A model generated the notes under the pieces. The model saw nothing but the letters and a program-made list of their open reading frames with translations. It had not been told where the DNA came from and ran no database searches. Positions 46,503 through 57,414 of a DNA stretch of 64,000 bases are shown here, in pieces. A program made the position numbers and the translations under genes. Position 1 is the first letter of the stretch, and each line of letters begins with the position of its first letter. This DNA is from Homarus americanus (taxonomy: Eukaryota; Arthropoda; Malacostraca; Decapoda; Nephropidae): contig NW_024756809.1 of NCBI RefSeq assembly GCF_018991925.1, positions 78,942-142,941 of the forward strand. The letters run 5' to 3'.

Positions 46503-47045
46503 TAATATTTGAGTAAGGAAATACAAGTTACTTATATCCTCTGCCTCTGCGGTTAATCGAAATATTATATCCTAGAAAGCATAAAGTTTACTCCTGTGTG
46601 ATATTTACTGTGGAGGTAAAGTTGTTTCTCGCATGTTATGTTAAATGTGTTTTTGATGACGGAGATGTTGGCTGCAAGAAACACCACAAAGACAGAGTGA
46701 ACACCACCTTTATTTTGGTTGTGTTCGTGTCTCCTGCTTTACGTTCATCACTCACGTCGATTACCGCTGGCAGATGGCAGAACAGAGGTCGGATTTCTAA
46801 AGTTGTGATGACAATTTGATTAATGTACTAAAGCCTTGTTATATGAGCTCCCAACACCTCGATGGGGAGGAGGGGGGTATCCGAGACTCCTACACGTTCA
46901 AGTTGGTGTATAATGAACTCTCGTCGTCCTCCCGTATATAGTTCAAGAGGATTATGAGGAATTTAAGATTCCTATTGACTGTAAACCACCTTATGTGGAA
47001 TCTATATTTATAAAGAACCATCTCCTTGACACACGAATACTTAAA
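46499..47045. other. unique sequence
   Basis: No gene recognised. Confidence 0.5.
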
Positions 47046-47050
47046 GGCTC

Positions 47051-47220
47051 TTGACCTCAACGTATATAGTTTGTAAAAGGTCAGAGAGCATTGTTCCTGA
47101 GGCCTTAATGGACCATTTACAACGGAATTGTCATTTTAAGGACCGCAAACACGGATTTATGTCTGGTCGCCCCTGTGAGATAGTTTCTGGAGCTCCGAGA
47201 TGTATGGTCATAACTTTTAG
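47051..47220 (+). pseudogene. non-LTR RT remnant
   Basis: The frame reads LTSTYIVCKRSESIVPEALM then DHLQRNCHFKDRKHGFMSGR, matching the RT region usually written LTS.VCK..E.II...I..HL......QHGFR.GRSC in CR1/RTE/jockey-type LINEs. It then jumps to VSGAPRCMV, possibly a remnant of the SGVPQGSVLGP block, which would require an internal deletion. About 55 residues survive; no catalytic YVDD block is present. Alternative: chance similarity after RPC. Confidence 0.55.
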
Positions 47221-47560
47221 AAGTGGATGGTACAACAAACAGCTATATTACCTTGTCTTCCTCGAGTTGTTGACAGTGGGCGTCATGAATAGTAAAAAAA
47301 ATGACCAGGTTGGATACTGTGTGGGGGAATATTTTATACCAAGTTAGTGGCATCGTGTGGTACTTGTAGTGTGTTGTGGTAAATAGTACAATACCCTTTG
47401 GACTATATCTTTTTAGTAAATTAGAATATTGACAATTTACTATCTTGTTATGTCGTAAATTCAATCTAGATTAGTATAATTTTATGTATAAATAAGAAAA
47501 TAAATTGATACCTAAAAAGAGTTTTATTATTTTGTATTTGAATCAATATCGTGAAATTAA
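47221..47560. other. AT-rich sequence upstream of the exon candidate
   Basis: Intron-like composition leading into the T-rich tract at 47568-47583. Confidence 0.4.
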
Positions 47561-47584
47561 TGACATTTGTTTTTTCTCTTTTTA

Positions 47585-47593
47585 CAGGTAAGT
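47585..47593 (+). other. recursive splice site consensus
   Basis: CAG|GTAAGT with the boundary at 47587/47588, behind a near-perfect pyrimidine tract. This is the exact arrangement of Drosophila ratchet points and vertebrate recursive-splice exons. Confidence 0.4.
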
Positions 47594-47693
47594 TGTAAGT
47601 GAAATCCTCAAGATGGCAGCACTACTCAAGCGCCCTCTGCCAGTGCTGTCATGTTGTGAGGTTATAAAGCAGACCCAGCAAGTGTGCCATCAG
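47588..47693 (+). CDS. candidate first coding exon of a host gene (27 codons)
   Basis: A very strong 3' splice site (TGTTTTTTCTCTTTTTACAG, ending at 47587) precedes the exon. After 25 nt of leader an ATG at 47613 sits in an excellent start context (CAAGATGG). The reading frame MAALLKRPLPVLSCCEVIK... runs 27 codons to CAG at 47693, followed by GTTGGT as a possible donor, phase 0. If not spliced, it stops five codons later. All three frames are closed at the exon start, so it fits a 5'-UTR/start exon and not an internal coding exon. The N-terminus is basic and lacks acidic residues for 15 residues, compatible with a mitochondrial presequence, but I recognise no protein. Oddly, the exon begins GTAAGT, making the acceptor also a donor. 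The downstream exon was not found. Alternative: a recursive-splicing exon that is never retained. Confidence 0.35.
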
Positions 47694-47711
47694 GTTGGTA
47701 TCAATGCCTGA

Positions 47712-47960
47712 CATAACCACATCGAAGGGTTGGTAATTCGTAACACTCGTTTAAGGGAGCGTAGTGGAGGAGGTGATGATGATATTAAAAGAATAGTGAA
47801 GACAACACCAGAGACACCTATCCCTACCCACCTACCTACCCACGCACCCATCCACACCCAACTACCCACATCCACCCACCTACACGCTTCCTTTGCTTAC
47901 CCATGTCTGAGGTTAAGCTGCATAACAGTAGGTGTCGGATATAAGAGACGGGAGATAAAG
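47712..47960. other. unique sequence with CCCA/CCTA-rich part
   Basis: CCCACCTACCTACCCACGCA-type simple sequence at 47825-47885; no gene recognised. Confidence 0.5.
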
Positions 47961-47969
47961 GGAATTGGG

Positions 47970-48100
47970 GGTGAGAGGGAAGAGGAAAAGAGGGGGGAAG
48001 GGAGGTGAAGGGAAAGGGAAAAAAGAGATTGAGATAAATAAGAGAGAGGGGAGAGATAGAGTGGGGGGAGAGGGAGAGGAGGGGGGGGTGAGAGGGTGTG
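47970..48100. repeat. purine-rich tract
   Basis: GA/GGGA-rich imperfect simple sequence. Confidence 0.85.
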
Positions 48101-48179
48101 ATACCTCTCTCAGACAGGAAATACCAATGTTAGAGTAACGGTACACCCTCAAGCGATTCTCCTTACTTCCTTCCTCTCA

Positions 48180-48330
48180 CTTTTCTCACCTCCCCCTCCT
48201 CTCCTCATTATCATCATCTTCCTCCTCTTCATCCTCCTCCTCCTCCTCCTCCTCCTCCTCCTCCTCCTCCTCTCCATCCTCCTCTTCCTCCTCTCCATCC
48301 TCGTCTTCCTCTCCCTACTCTCCATCCTCC
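48180..48330. repeat. (CTC)n trinucleotide array
   Basis: About 14 perfect CTC units (48232-48272) inside a C/T-rich stretch. Confidence 0.95.
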
Positions 48331-48369
48331 TTAACACGGATATATCGTAGGGTTACTCAAGTACTTAGG

Positions 48370-48401
48370 CCAGGGTCAGGTCCCTTGGGTCCTGACCCTG
48401 G
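48370..48401. other. 32-nt near-perfect palindrome
   Basis: CCAGGGTCAGG at 48370-48380 pairs perfectly with CCTGACCCTGG at 48391-48401; the 10-nt loop TCCCTTGGGT can also pair internally (CCC with GGG). Confidence 0.9.
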
Positions 48402-49688
48402 GTGTGTCAACTTGGAACCCCCTGTTATATGTGTTGTAATTCTCTGGGCTGTAAGCTGTGGTCAGATAATCAGTCATTACATCATTGCTATACTATAATT
48501 ATTGTTCCTGTCGGAGGTCGTACTTATCGTTTTTACGCCCACACTGCAAAGCTGGGGCGTGTGTACATCTTTCCTTCTTTATTTCTTTCTTTTATCGTGT
48601 GCGCATCCATCTGTCCATTCGTCAGTCCGTCCTGATTTTATCTACACAACAGCTTTCGTCAACAATACTAAGCAAGTACAAGAGAACATTGTAATAGAGG
48701 TGCTCTCATCCTATTGGTCTCTCCCCTCCCTCCCCCCATATTGTGGTCACTATCACGGCGGCCAATCACAGGTCTGAAATATGTAGATTTTCTGTTTATA
48801 TCGGCAAGTGTTGATGACGACACAGCCGCCCTGACGACCAATCATGGTGCAGGAGACGGGTATGTATCGCCATTATACGTGAAAAAAAAAAATGTGTGCT
48901 GAGAGTTTTATCGACACATAATCTGGGGTGAAGTATAGAAGTGATCAGTTACCGTTTATGGATTTGCTAGAGGGAGCCAGGTTATTGAATGATTACGCTG
49001 ACATTTACACAGACAGCGATAGTGTAAGTGTACTGTGTCTAGGGCGTGTTTATCTGTGTAGTGATGACTGAGGTACTGTATGGTTACTCCTGTGATAGTC
49101 CTTGTTGCAGCTCTTGGTAATGTTGACAGTCTTTTGGTATAAGTCAGTCTCTCTCTCTTTATCATCCTCTCTTCCTCTTCTCTGGCGACTGTCCCCCCCC
49201 CCTCCCCCAGTCCTGGATATTTCTCAGGTGTCTTTGTGTAGTATCTTTCCTTATCTCCTCAGTCCATCAGGTAACATGGATCAAAGTGTTGTTCTTCTGT
49301 TCTCGTGGTGATGACCCTCTGGTGCCTCTCAGTCGTCAAGCCTGAAACAAGATCCTCGCCTCCCCTGACACTCCTCCCATCCCCATAGTCACGGGTGTGG
49401 GTGCTTGACGGTACACATTCTTCGTAATCTCAGCGTTTAGTATCTTAGTCCTGGAGCGTTAGAGGCGGGATTCTGGCGTCCCTTGGCACCCCTTCCTTCC
49501 ATCCTGGTAATGGTGACACTGCGCGAGGAAGTGAACTCCCTTGAGGCACTTGGATCGTAAGGACGAGTGCCACCAGCTGATGCAAATGACCCGAAAAAGC
49601 CATGAAGGAATTTTCTTGACAATAGAAACATCATTCTCAGATTTTACTCAATTTTTTTCTTAACCAGATTATTTTCATATGTAAATGA
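48402..49688. other. unique sequence
   Basis: About 1.3 kb with no recognised gene or repeat; short C-runs near 49192. Confidence 0.5.
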
Positions 49689-49689
49689 A

Positions 49690-49690
49690 G

Positions 49691-49768
<78 letters not shown>
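49690..49768. repeat. (GT)n microsatellite
   Basis: About 39 GT dinucleotides. Confidence 0.98.
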
Positions 49769-49771
<3 letters not shown>

Positions 49772-49829
49772 GATTCACTCTGGAGGGAAGCACAAAGACT
49801 CGTACACCTTTTACTGTACTCTAGTGAAG

Positions 49830-50035
49830 GAGTGCGGAGGTTGAGTGGATACAGTGCTCGCTTCCTGTTCCAAAGAGCTTTGATCCTCTAGCACTCCCAC
49901 TTCACTCAGTTGCAAGTGGGTACCGAAGTTTACTGTTGGGGAAGTGAATGCGGTCGAGTGCAGTACCGGTCATGCTGCCTCCTTGTGCACCGAAGGACTC
50001 AGTATACAGTATCCACACAGTCCCAAACGGGTGAC
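49830..50035 (+). mobile_element. tRNA-derived SINE, copy C
   Basis: Starts GGAGTGCGGAGGTTGAGTGG, with a degenerate A box (TTGAGTGGATACAGTGCTCG) and a decayed B box (GCTTTGATCCTC). The body GGTCGAGTGCAGTACCGGTC and tail CAGTATCCACACAGTCCCAA match copies A and B. Confidence 0.78.
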
Positions 50036-50860
50036 GTAGTGGGCGGTAATATGATCCACGATGGAGATATTGTAGAAGGTCTTCACGCCGCCAGGGAAGT
50101 GGCCGGAAATTTGGCTTTCATCTGAATTGAAAAAGATGAAAAAGAAAGTAATGATATTTTTCCCCGTGGAAGATATTAGTGTCAGAGCCAAATATAATTT
50201 AATTCATTCATATACTCGGAGTTGTTCAAAGTTCACTCATGTCTCGCTGGAATGGTGATAAATATTTTCGTCGTCTGCATTTACATTTAATTTTTTCGTT
50301 GGTATTTATTAAGTGGTGGAGGAGCAGAGTTGGTTTATAATATATTAGTAACGTGTGAAGTTGTCAGGTCGGAGCTGAGATAAGGTGTAGTGTTTCCCAA
50401 GGTCTATAGAAGAGGTCATCCCACACCGAACTCAAAATGTGACCCAGCTCGCGCATGACGTCGGCAGATAGAGAGGTCGACAGACCACCCTGTCTGTTGG
50501 CTGTAGCCACAACTGTGAAAACTGGTGTCCTCTAACACACAATGAAACGAGAGGGGCTTATACACTTCCATGAATATTGCTAATGCTCAGATATGCTCGG
50601 TGGGCATTGAACAGCGTTGCCAGGGGCTGACAGTATCTGCAGTCCATTATAAAAGTAGTTTGGTGACTATTAATATGAATTTTATATATTTTTCATTAGT
50701 TCACCATAAATTTAACACTAAAGGTTCCGTTTGATTTTGGGTGGGCCTATGGCCAGCCATCCTCGTACACGAGGGGCAGCCATTATTGTTACATGATTAA
50801 GTATGTTCTAAGTATTTACTGCAGTAAGTATATAATAAAAAAACAAAACAAAGAACATCG

Positions 50861-50868
<8 letters not shown>
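50036..50868. other. unique sequence
   Basis: Nothing recognised. Confidence 0.5.

Positions 50869-50892
<24 letters not shown>
50869..50892. repeat. short (CA)n
   Basis: Twelve CA dinucleotides. Confidence 0.93.
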
Positions 50893-50897
<5 letters not shown>

Positions 50898-52027
50898 CTT
50901 ATTACTGGTATTTGTTTTCCTCTCGTCTGTATAGTTCAAGTCTTTACTGTTGTTTTGAGCAACTTTAGATTTTATTGTTGTTCTCCGAAACTTATGTTCG
51001 CATTTACTGTTTCCTAATATATCATATTGTAATATCACCCATGATGATCATCCTGTATTTAAAACGAAATAATAATTAATTACTCTTCGGTAATATTCGT
51101 TAAGGTTATTTTAAGTTTTCTGTTAAACACTTCATTAAGGAGAGGATATATTGGCATGGGCAGATAGAAAATGCTTTTATTAAGGCCACTGTTGCTGCTA
51201 AAGATATCTTAGTAGGACTTTTTTCCTCTTCTCAAGTGTATTTTTTCTTGACTAGTGTCCCTGTAATATACTGGTCTGAGGAGGGTATCAGTCCAGCACT
51301 GACCCTTGCCTGATAAAACTAAATTTCCTTTCCCGTGAACCATTACACTGCATCATTGAATTTCTGAGCTCAATGTGGAACCAGGGGTGTTGCATGCAGT
51401 TCTGCAACTGTTGTACCATAAATGTGAGTCTGTGGATGACTGTGGACGTCTACGAGTTTTATATTTTGATGAAACAAATGTCAGTGAAGGTAACCCTTGT
51501 CATGTGGTTTCATGACTCTTGTCTCCTCACCTCACACCTGGAGGCAAAGGCAGCACCTGTGATTACTTCCCCTAACTCCCACTCTCCCTATAACCTAGCA
51601 TCAGTGGCGGTAACACTTGTCAGGTGAGGTCATAACTCATGTCACCTCAAGTCTACATTATTAACATAATTGACACAGGAAAGGAACTCCTGTAGATGAT
51701 AGTAAAACCTGAAATGCATTGTTCTTTTTTTAAACTTTCCTTCTGTGTATCACCCGATGCACTGATTGGTGTCCTTAGCAAAAGTTATATGCAAGATCAG
51801 ACACTAGTAGTAGTATATGTGAGATACTGAGATAACATAGTATGGTATGTAGAGCCATAAAATGTTCTGTTTATAAAGGGTAGAGCTTGGCGTTTCCCAG
51901 CCAGGGTGAGGAGCACAATTTGACTGCCGACTGACGGTGTACAGTAACTTGTAAGTGTTATGTGAGATTATTGTTTTAATGTAAGATTTTAATAGCTAAT
52001 TAAGATTTAGATGTGTTACTACCTTGC

Positions 52028-52028
<1 letters not shown>
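50893..52028. other. unique sequence
   Basis: About 1.1 kb, no recognised gene. Two similar segments (GTAACCCTTGTCATGTGGTT near 51490 and GTAACACTTGTCAGGTGAGG near 51610) suggest a local duplication. Confidence 0.45.
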
Positions 52029-52368
<340 letters not shown>

Positions 52369-52371
<3 letters not shown>

Positions 52372-53106
52372 AAATGTAGTTCACATAGTCATAGTCAGTC
52401 ATCCCTTACATATACCAACACATTATTATCTTTTGTTCTTTCATCTGCCAGATAACGATAAAAACAATAGTTGTTGTTGTTGCTGATAATGACAGGTAAC
52501 GCAGCCGGTATGATTAAGCAAAAGGTAAATATTTTTTTTTTATCATGTACAGAATGGTTCATTAATGGATTAACAGCTGTTTAATTATCACGTTTAGACC
52601 TGGGTATAATGATGGCCGCCAGGTATATCAAATATTGGCCGAGACTGAATTACCATCTTGTGGAAAAATCCTTTGTGTACTCGACCTTGTAATTATCGCG
52701 TTACAGTGGCATTATGTGTCTGTAAGTTCAGCAAATTCGCTCTTATATTTGACTTAATTATATACATTGGCAACACATATTAAAAAAAAAAGGTTTATCA
52801 ATAGTTATGAGAAATAAGAAGGATTTATTTTTAACTTAAGTTTTTTACCGTTGAGTAGTAAATAATAATAATAATATTCACACTCTGATAGGTTGTAGAA
52901 TTTCCGCTCGCGTTATATCAAAAAAAGTGGCCCAAGAGTTAACCTGGATCAAGTGGCGCCAAGTGGTACCAACGCTACGAGTGTCCTTAGTTAGAACTCT
53001 CACTTCATCTTTGATACTTGTTAACTCCTACGAAAAAAATTTGGTAACGTTCACTACTAAGAGACGCTGACTAAACGGTAGTAAATAGGAAATAAAATAC
53101 TGACTT
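52369..53106. other. unique AT-rich sequence
   Basis: Nothing recognised. Confidence 0.5.
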
Positions 53107-53310
53107 TTGGCTGCGATGGCCGAGTGTATACGATACTCAGTTTTGTCCTTTGGGTCATCGGTATACTGCCCGGGTTACCCCTAGTCCACCCAGCTGTGAA
53201 GGTGGGGAGTGGAGTGCGAGCTCTACTACCTCCGTGCTTACCTATGACTTAGTTTCCAGTGTGCTGTATCCGTCTTGCCCCTAACTATGGTAACAGGCTA
53301 ACACACACGA
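53107..53310 (+). mobile_element. tRNA-derived SINE, copy D
   Basis: Begins GGCTGCGATGGCCGAGTGTA, the best-preserved tRNA-Ser/Leu-like A box in the window. The B box is weak (CCCGGGTTACCCC, about 53168). The tail TTTCCAGTGTGCTGTATCCG matches copy A. Confidence 0.8.
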
Positions 53311-54312
53311 CTCACTGGTAACGTGTGTCAGGTTGTCAGGCTCTACCCATGTAGGTGTTGATGATAACAAAGAGATACCTTATGTTAGTTAGTATCACTC
53401 ACTTCCCAGTATCACCAGAGGGTACTGTAGAATGGCCCCCCAGTGTTTTGGTCTGCCTAGTACTGCGTTACCTCTCAGAAACCATTGAAAAATATTAGAA
53501 CTTGGCACGAGTCTCGAGGATACCGAGAAAAATATGTAAATTAATTTTTTTTTTTTAGGGGGGGGGGGGTCAGGTAAAGGTAGGAGACTGGCGGAACGTG
53601 AAAACAAAATCTAGTTTAGTAGTACAGTATCTGGTCCTATGTAAAGAATGACAAAGTGACTGATATGAGTAAGTGTGTGTGTGACGCAGCAGGGATGAAT
53701 CAACTCACAACTGTATCATTTCAGCTGGGGGGGAGGGAGGGAGGGGTAACTCGGTACGCACATGCTATCAACAATCGGACTTCTATGAGAGCGAAACATT
53801 GTCAAAACTTTTCTTTCATTTTCCGCTCATTTACTTCAGGAATTATGATGCGATATTGTGTAGTTTGTTCTCAGGAGGGGAGAGAGAACGTGAACAAGGG
53901 ATAAACATAGAAATCTTTTACCTAGTGAGTCGGAGTTGTTGGTGTTGATAATACCTGTATGTTTTCTCACCTGTCTCTCACCTGTTGGGGTCTTTACGTG
54001 TTGTGTACATTGTTTGATGATGTTTTGGACTGAGAGACACAGCGTTAGTGAGTCTTAAGGTACATTATTGGCTGTGCTCGCTACATGGACTTCATTTTGT
54101 CTCACTGCCTTCACTCTTTAGAAACTCAAGATTAAATTTCGAAATAATTGCCTTCATTATGAAACCCTGCCTTCACTAGCAAACACAGTCTTCATTCTAT
54201 AAACCTGTCTTCATTCCTCAACCTGCCTTCATTCCTCAACACTACCTTTGTACAGGAACACTGCCATCATCCTGAAACGCTTCCTACATTCCGGGAACTT
54301 GCTCATTATATA
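53311..54312. other. unique sequence
   Basis: No gene recognised. T14 followed by A and 12 G lies at about 53548-53571. TTCATTCCTCAAC-type short repeats are at 54180-54300. Confidence 0.45.

Positions 54313-54347
<35 letters not shown>
54313..54347. repeat. (CA)n microsatellite
   Basis: About 17 CA dinucleotides. Confidence 0.95.
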
Positions 54348-54348
<1 letters not shown>

Positions 54349-55840
54349 GTCCTGGCTTCATTGTTCTTCCATTATTATGTGAATTGTATCATTTTACTCC
54401 ACTATATAATAATTTTCATCCCAGGACAGATTTAACATATTTTTCGTCTCGTGTTAAATTACTCTTCTATTGATCCAAACTGAAATGCTCCCCCCACACT
54501 GTCTAGTCACGCACAGATCTCATTATACTGGCTCGGAGTGGCTTGTAGTCGTCATAATGTTTATGTCGTGTTTACCCTGGTGTTAATGTTTTTGTTGTGT
54601 TATGTTATGGGGCGTCTGAAGTATTGTATATCTTTGTAACATATGAGAGAATTTGTCATAGGAAGGTAAGATTTGATGGTGTTGGTCTTGGTATACAGTA
54701 AGCTATCACCTTCTGTGTACATTCTTAAAGGTTCAGTGAGAAATATGTTGGTCAAAATGATGTCGAAATTGTCCCCGAGTCTCGACTGTTTTATTGAAAG
54801 CTTCGGGAAAGGATTATTTTTTTTATTTTTTTCTCCTCCAAGAATCCAAACCTGAGTGGGAAACTGTATATTAGACTGTTACTAGTAGACGAATACCAGT
54901 TTATAACCGTAATTTTATTAAGTGACTGGAAGATAAACGAGACTTTAACATACAAAAGAATGACTGAGCAACTAGGGGGGGGGGGGAGGTAATTTACTGA
55001 GGAACTGTAGGATGTAAATCAGTAAAATATCCTTGGGAATATTCCATCAAACTGGGTAGTGAAAGTAACCTTATTTGTTCTTCGTCTTTTGTCGTAGTGA
55101 TGTTAGTTAAGATAATTCGTGTTAACTCTTGCATCACATTACTGGCTTTTGTAGGTTTAATAATGATTATACTTCAATATTGTACAGTCGACCAAAAAAA
55201 CTATCTGTACTCGGGGTGATCGATGAATTCCAGAATGAACACTATGCCTCCTGTTGTCTCGGTAGGGTTGTCAAAATCCTTCGTCCGTTGTGTCATATTT
55301 TTTCAACACAATTTCGTAAAGATAATTTTTTTGAGCGACTGTATCTTAAAATATACTAGTGGTGACAAACATACGAACATATTTGGGGGGGGGGAGGGTT
55401 ATACTGAAGGTGGTACAGTGGAATATATCACAGAACCAATTCTTACAGAGGCACAAATATATTACATAAAGGAAAAAGCGTTTCTTTATCTATTGAGCTA
55501 AACACAACGTAAATTTACTTTCATTCTCTGGATCCCCCAAATGGTTCAAAGGAATGAATAATAAGCCTTCGTCAGGCGGTCAGAGGCTGTGGTTTTGTGA
55601 TACATTTTTTTTTTTTCTGTTTTTGTTTTATTTACCAGAGCGTCGGTGACCAGTAGACAGTAGCGCCGGGAAAAGGATTTATTTCACTAATCTGGTTTGT
55701 TTTCACGCGCTGGAGCTGTCGTGCAATATTGTGTGTTGGTTTTTACGTTTATGTAGTTATATTGTATTTTTTTCTTATGTTTGTTTTTATTTGAATGCCA
55801 TCGGTTAATTTTGCTGTTGCTGTTGTTAAAAGAAAGTAGT
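54348..55840. other. unique sequence
   Basis: About 1.5 kb, no recognised gene. Poly-G runs at about 54976 and 55386. Confidence 0.5.
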
Positions 55841-55841
55841 A

Positions 55842-55953
55842 GTGGTAGTAGTAGAAGGTAGTACTGTAGTAGTATAGTAGAAGGTAGTAGTAGTATAGTA
55901 GAAAGTAGTAGTAGTATAGTAGAAGGTAGTAGTAGTATAGTAGAAGGTAGTAG
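55842..55953. repeat. TAG-rich minisatellite
   Basis: Units AGTAGTATAGTAGAAGGTAGT, about five copies. The retroelement fragment starts directly at its right edge. Confidence 0.93.
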
Positions 55954-56842
55954 TTACCGAAAAGTGCAAATGGTTTCAGTCTCAATAAACAAGAATTTAC
56001 AGATGCCATTGCTCTAAGGTCCGGTCGGCCAGTAGAAGGGTTGCCCTCCCAATGTGTGTGTGGCTCTTCCTATGACGTCGATCACGCCATGGTGTGCAAG
56101 AAAGGGGGCTTCATATGCATGAGGCATGACGAAGTAAGGGATCTCACAGCAAATATGGTGAAGGAAATCTGCCGTGATGTCATGGTAGAACCTACTCTCC
56201 TTCCATTGGACAGTGAGATCTTCCAACATAGGACTTCAAACACATCCAACGAAGCCCTTGTTGACGTCAGTGCTCAAGGATTCTGGACACGGGGACAGCG
56301 AGCCTTCTTCGACATCAGGATTTTTCATCCCATGGCCGCATGTCACCGTAACTTAGCTCTCGATGCTGCACACAGGAGGAACGAGAACGACAAGATAAGG
56401 GCATATGGGGAGAGAATTCAGAACATTGATCAAGGCAGCTTCACTCCTCCTCTGTTCACAACCTCTGGTGTTCACAACCTCTGGTGGGATGGGACCAAAT
56501 GCAAGATGTTTCTACGCCAGACTCGCGGAGGTGATCTCCGAACAGAAGCAGCAGTCCAGAAGTTATGTTACAGCCTGGATGAGATGTCGACTGTCCTTCT
56601 CTCTCCTTCGGTCAGCTTTGCTCTGCCTCAGGGGAACGAGAGCTTCGTCCCCAAAGCCGACAACAGCTGCAGATATTGACTTTGAGGCTACAATCACTGA
56701 ATGCCGCATAGATCTGCGGCTCAACTAATTCAACACAGCGAGGATAGCTACTTATATATTAGGATATTTAATATTAAGGTAATAAAATGGCGGCGAAGAT
56801 GTGGCTATTGGGGGAGGCTGGAGGCCACGATTAAAAAAAAAA
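55954..56842 (+). pseudogene. 5'-truncated retroelement: nuclease-like C-terminal domain, 3' UTR and poly-A
   Basis: The frame opens as LPKSANGFSLNKQEFTDAIA at 55954 and continues through LPSQCVCGSSYDVDHAMVCK, RHDEVRD, VEPTLLP, VDVSAQGFW and AFFDIRIFHP. This order (C-x-C, DH, C, RHD, EP, D-x-S, FFD-x-R) is typical of a protein end I know from many aquatic invertebrate genomes, where it follows a reverse transcriptase. The order also resembles the zinc motif plus restriction-like endonuclease of R2-type LINEs; that equivalence is my inference. A 16-bp tandem duplication (56455-56470, 56471-56486) shifts the frame after FTTSG; the correct continuation, with LSFSLLRSALLCLRGTR, lies in the next frame and reaches a natural stop at 56726-56728. 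AATAAA is at 56781-56786 and A10 at 56833-56842. The element class is not settled. Confidence 0.85.
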
Positions 56843-56856
56843 GTAGTATAATAGAA

Positions 56857-56857
56857 G

Positions 56858-56937
<80 letters not shown>
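56857..56937. repeat. (TTA)n microsatellite
   Basis: About 26 TTA triplets, starting just after the sequence flanking the retroelement 3' end. Confidence 0.97.
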
Positions 56938-57093
56938 GTGTATATATCCCCCTATTGATTTATCTCAGACTGAAACAGATGGACTGACATAGGGTAAAAT
57001 TATATCTTGTAATAGTGAATAAATTGTGACAGTTTTACCATAACAATGATGAAGGTGGACACAGGTGCAGTTATTTAACAACCAGCTGGCGCA

Positions 57094-57327
57094 CAGTGAA
57101 CCCTCTCTTTAACGGACTAGATGGGGAGGAAAGTCCGTTATATCGAGGGACCATTAGATGTGAACCCCCCCTCTAACGGACTAGATGGGGAGGAAAGTCA
57201 GTTATATCGAGGGACCATTAGATGTGAACCCCCCTCTAACGGACTGGATGGGGAGGAAAGTCCGTTATATCGAGGGACCATTAGATGTGAACCCCCCCCT
57301 CTAACGGATTATATGGAGGGGCCACTG
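57094..57327. mobile_element. pogo/Tigger-like MITE with triplicated interior
   Basis: Ends CAGTGAACCCTC (57094) and GGAGGGGCCACTG (to 57327) are imperfect inverted termini; TA follows the right end but the left flank is CA. The interior is three tandem copies of a 63-64-bp unit, each with a perfect 7-8-bp inverted pair AACGGACT...AGTCCGTT and the string CCGTTATATCGAGGGACC, characteristic of pogo-type elements as I recall them. Confidence 0.65.
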
Positions 57328-57414
57328 TACTCGTTATACGTGTTGATTAAATTCCAGGAAAGTTGTCAGTTGAGTTGATTTGTTGGTACAGTAAATATAG
57401 GAGACAGGTGATAA

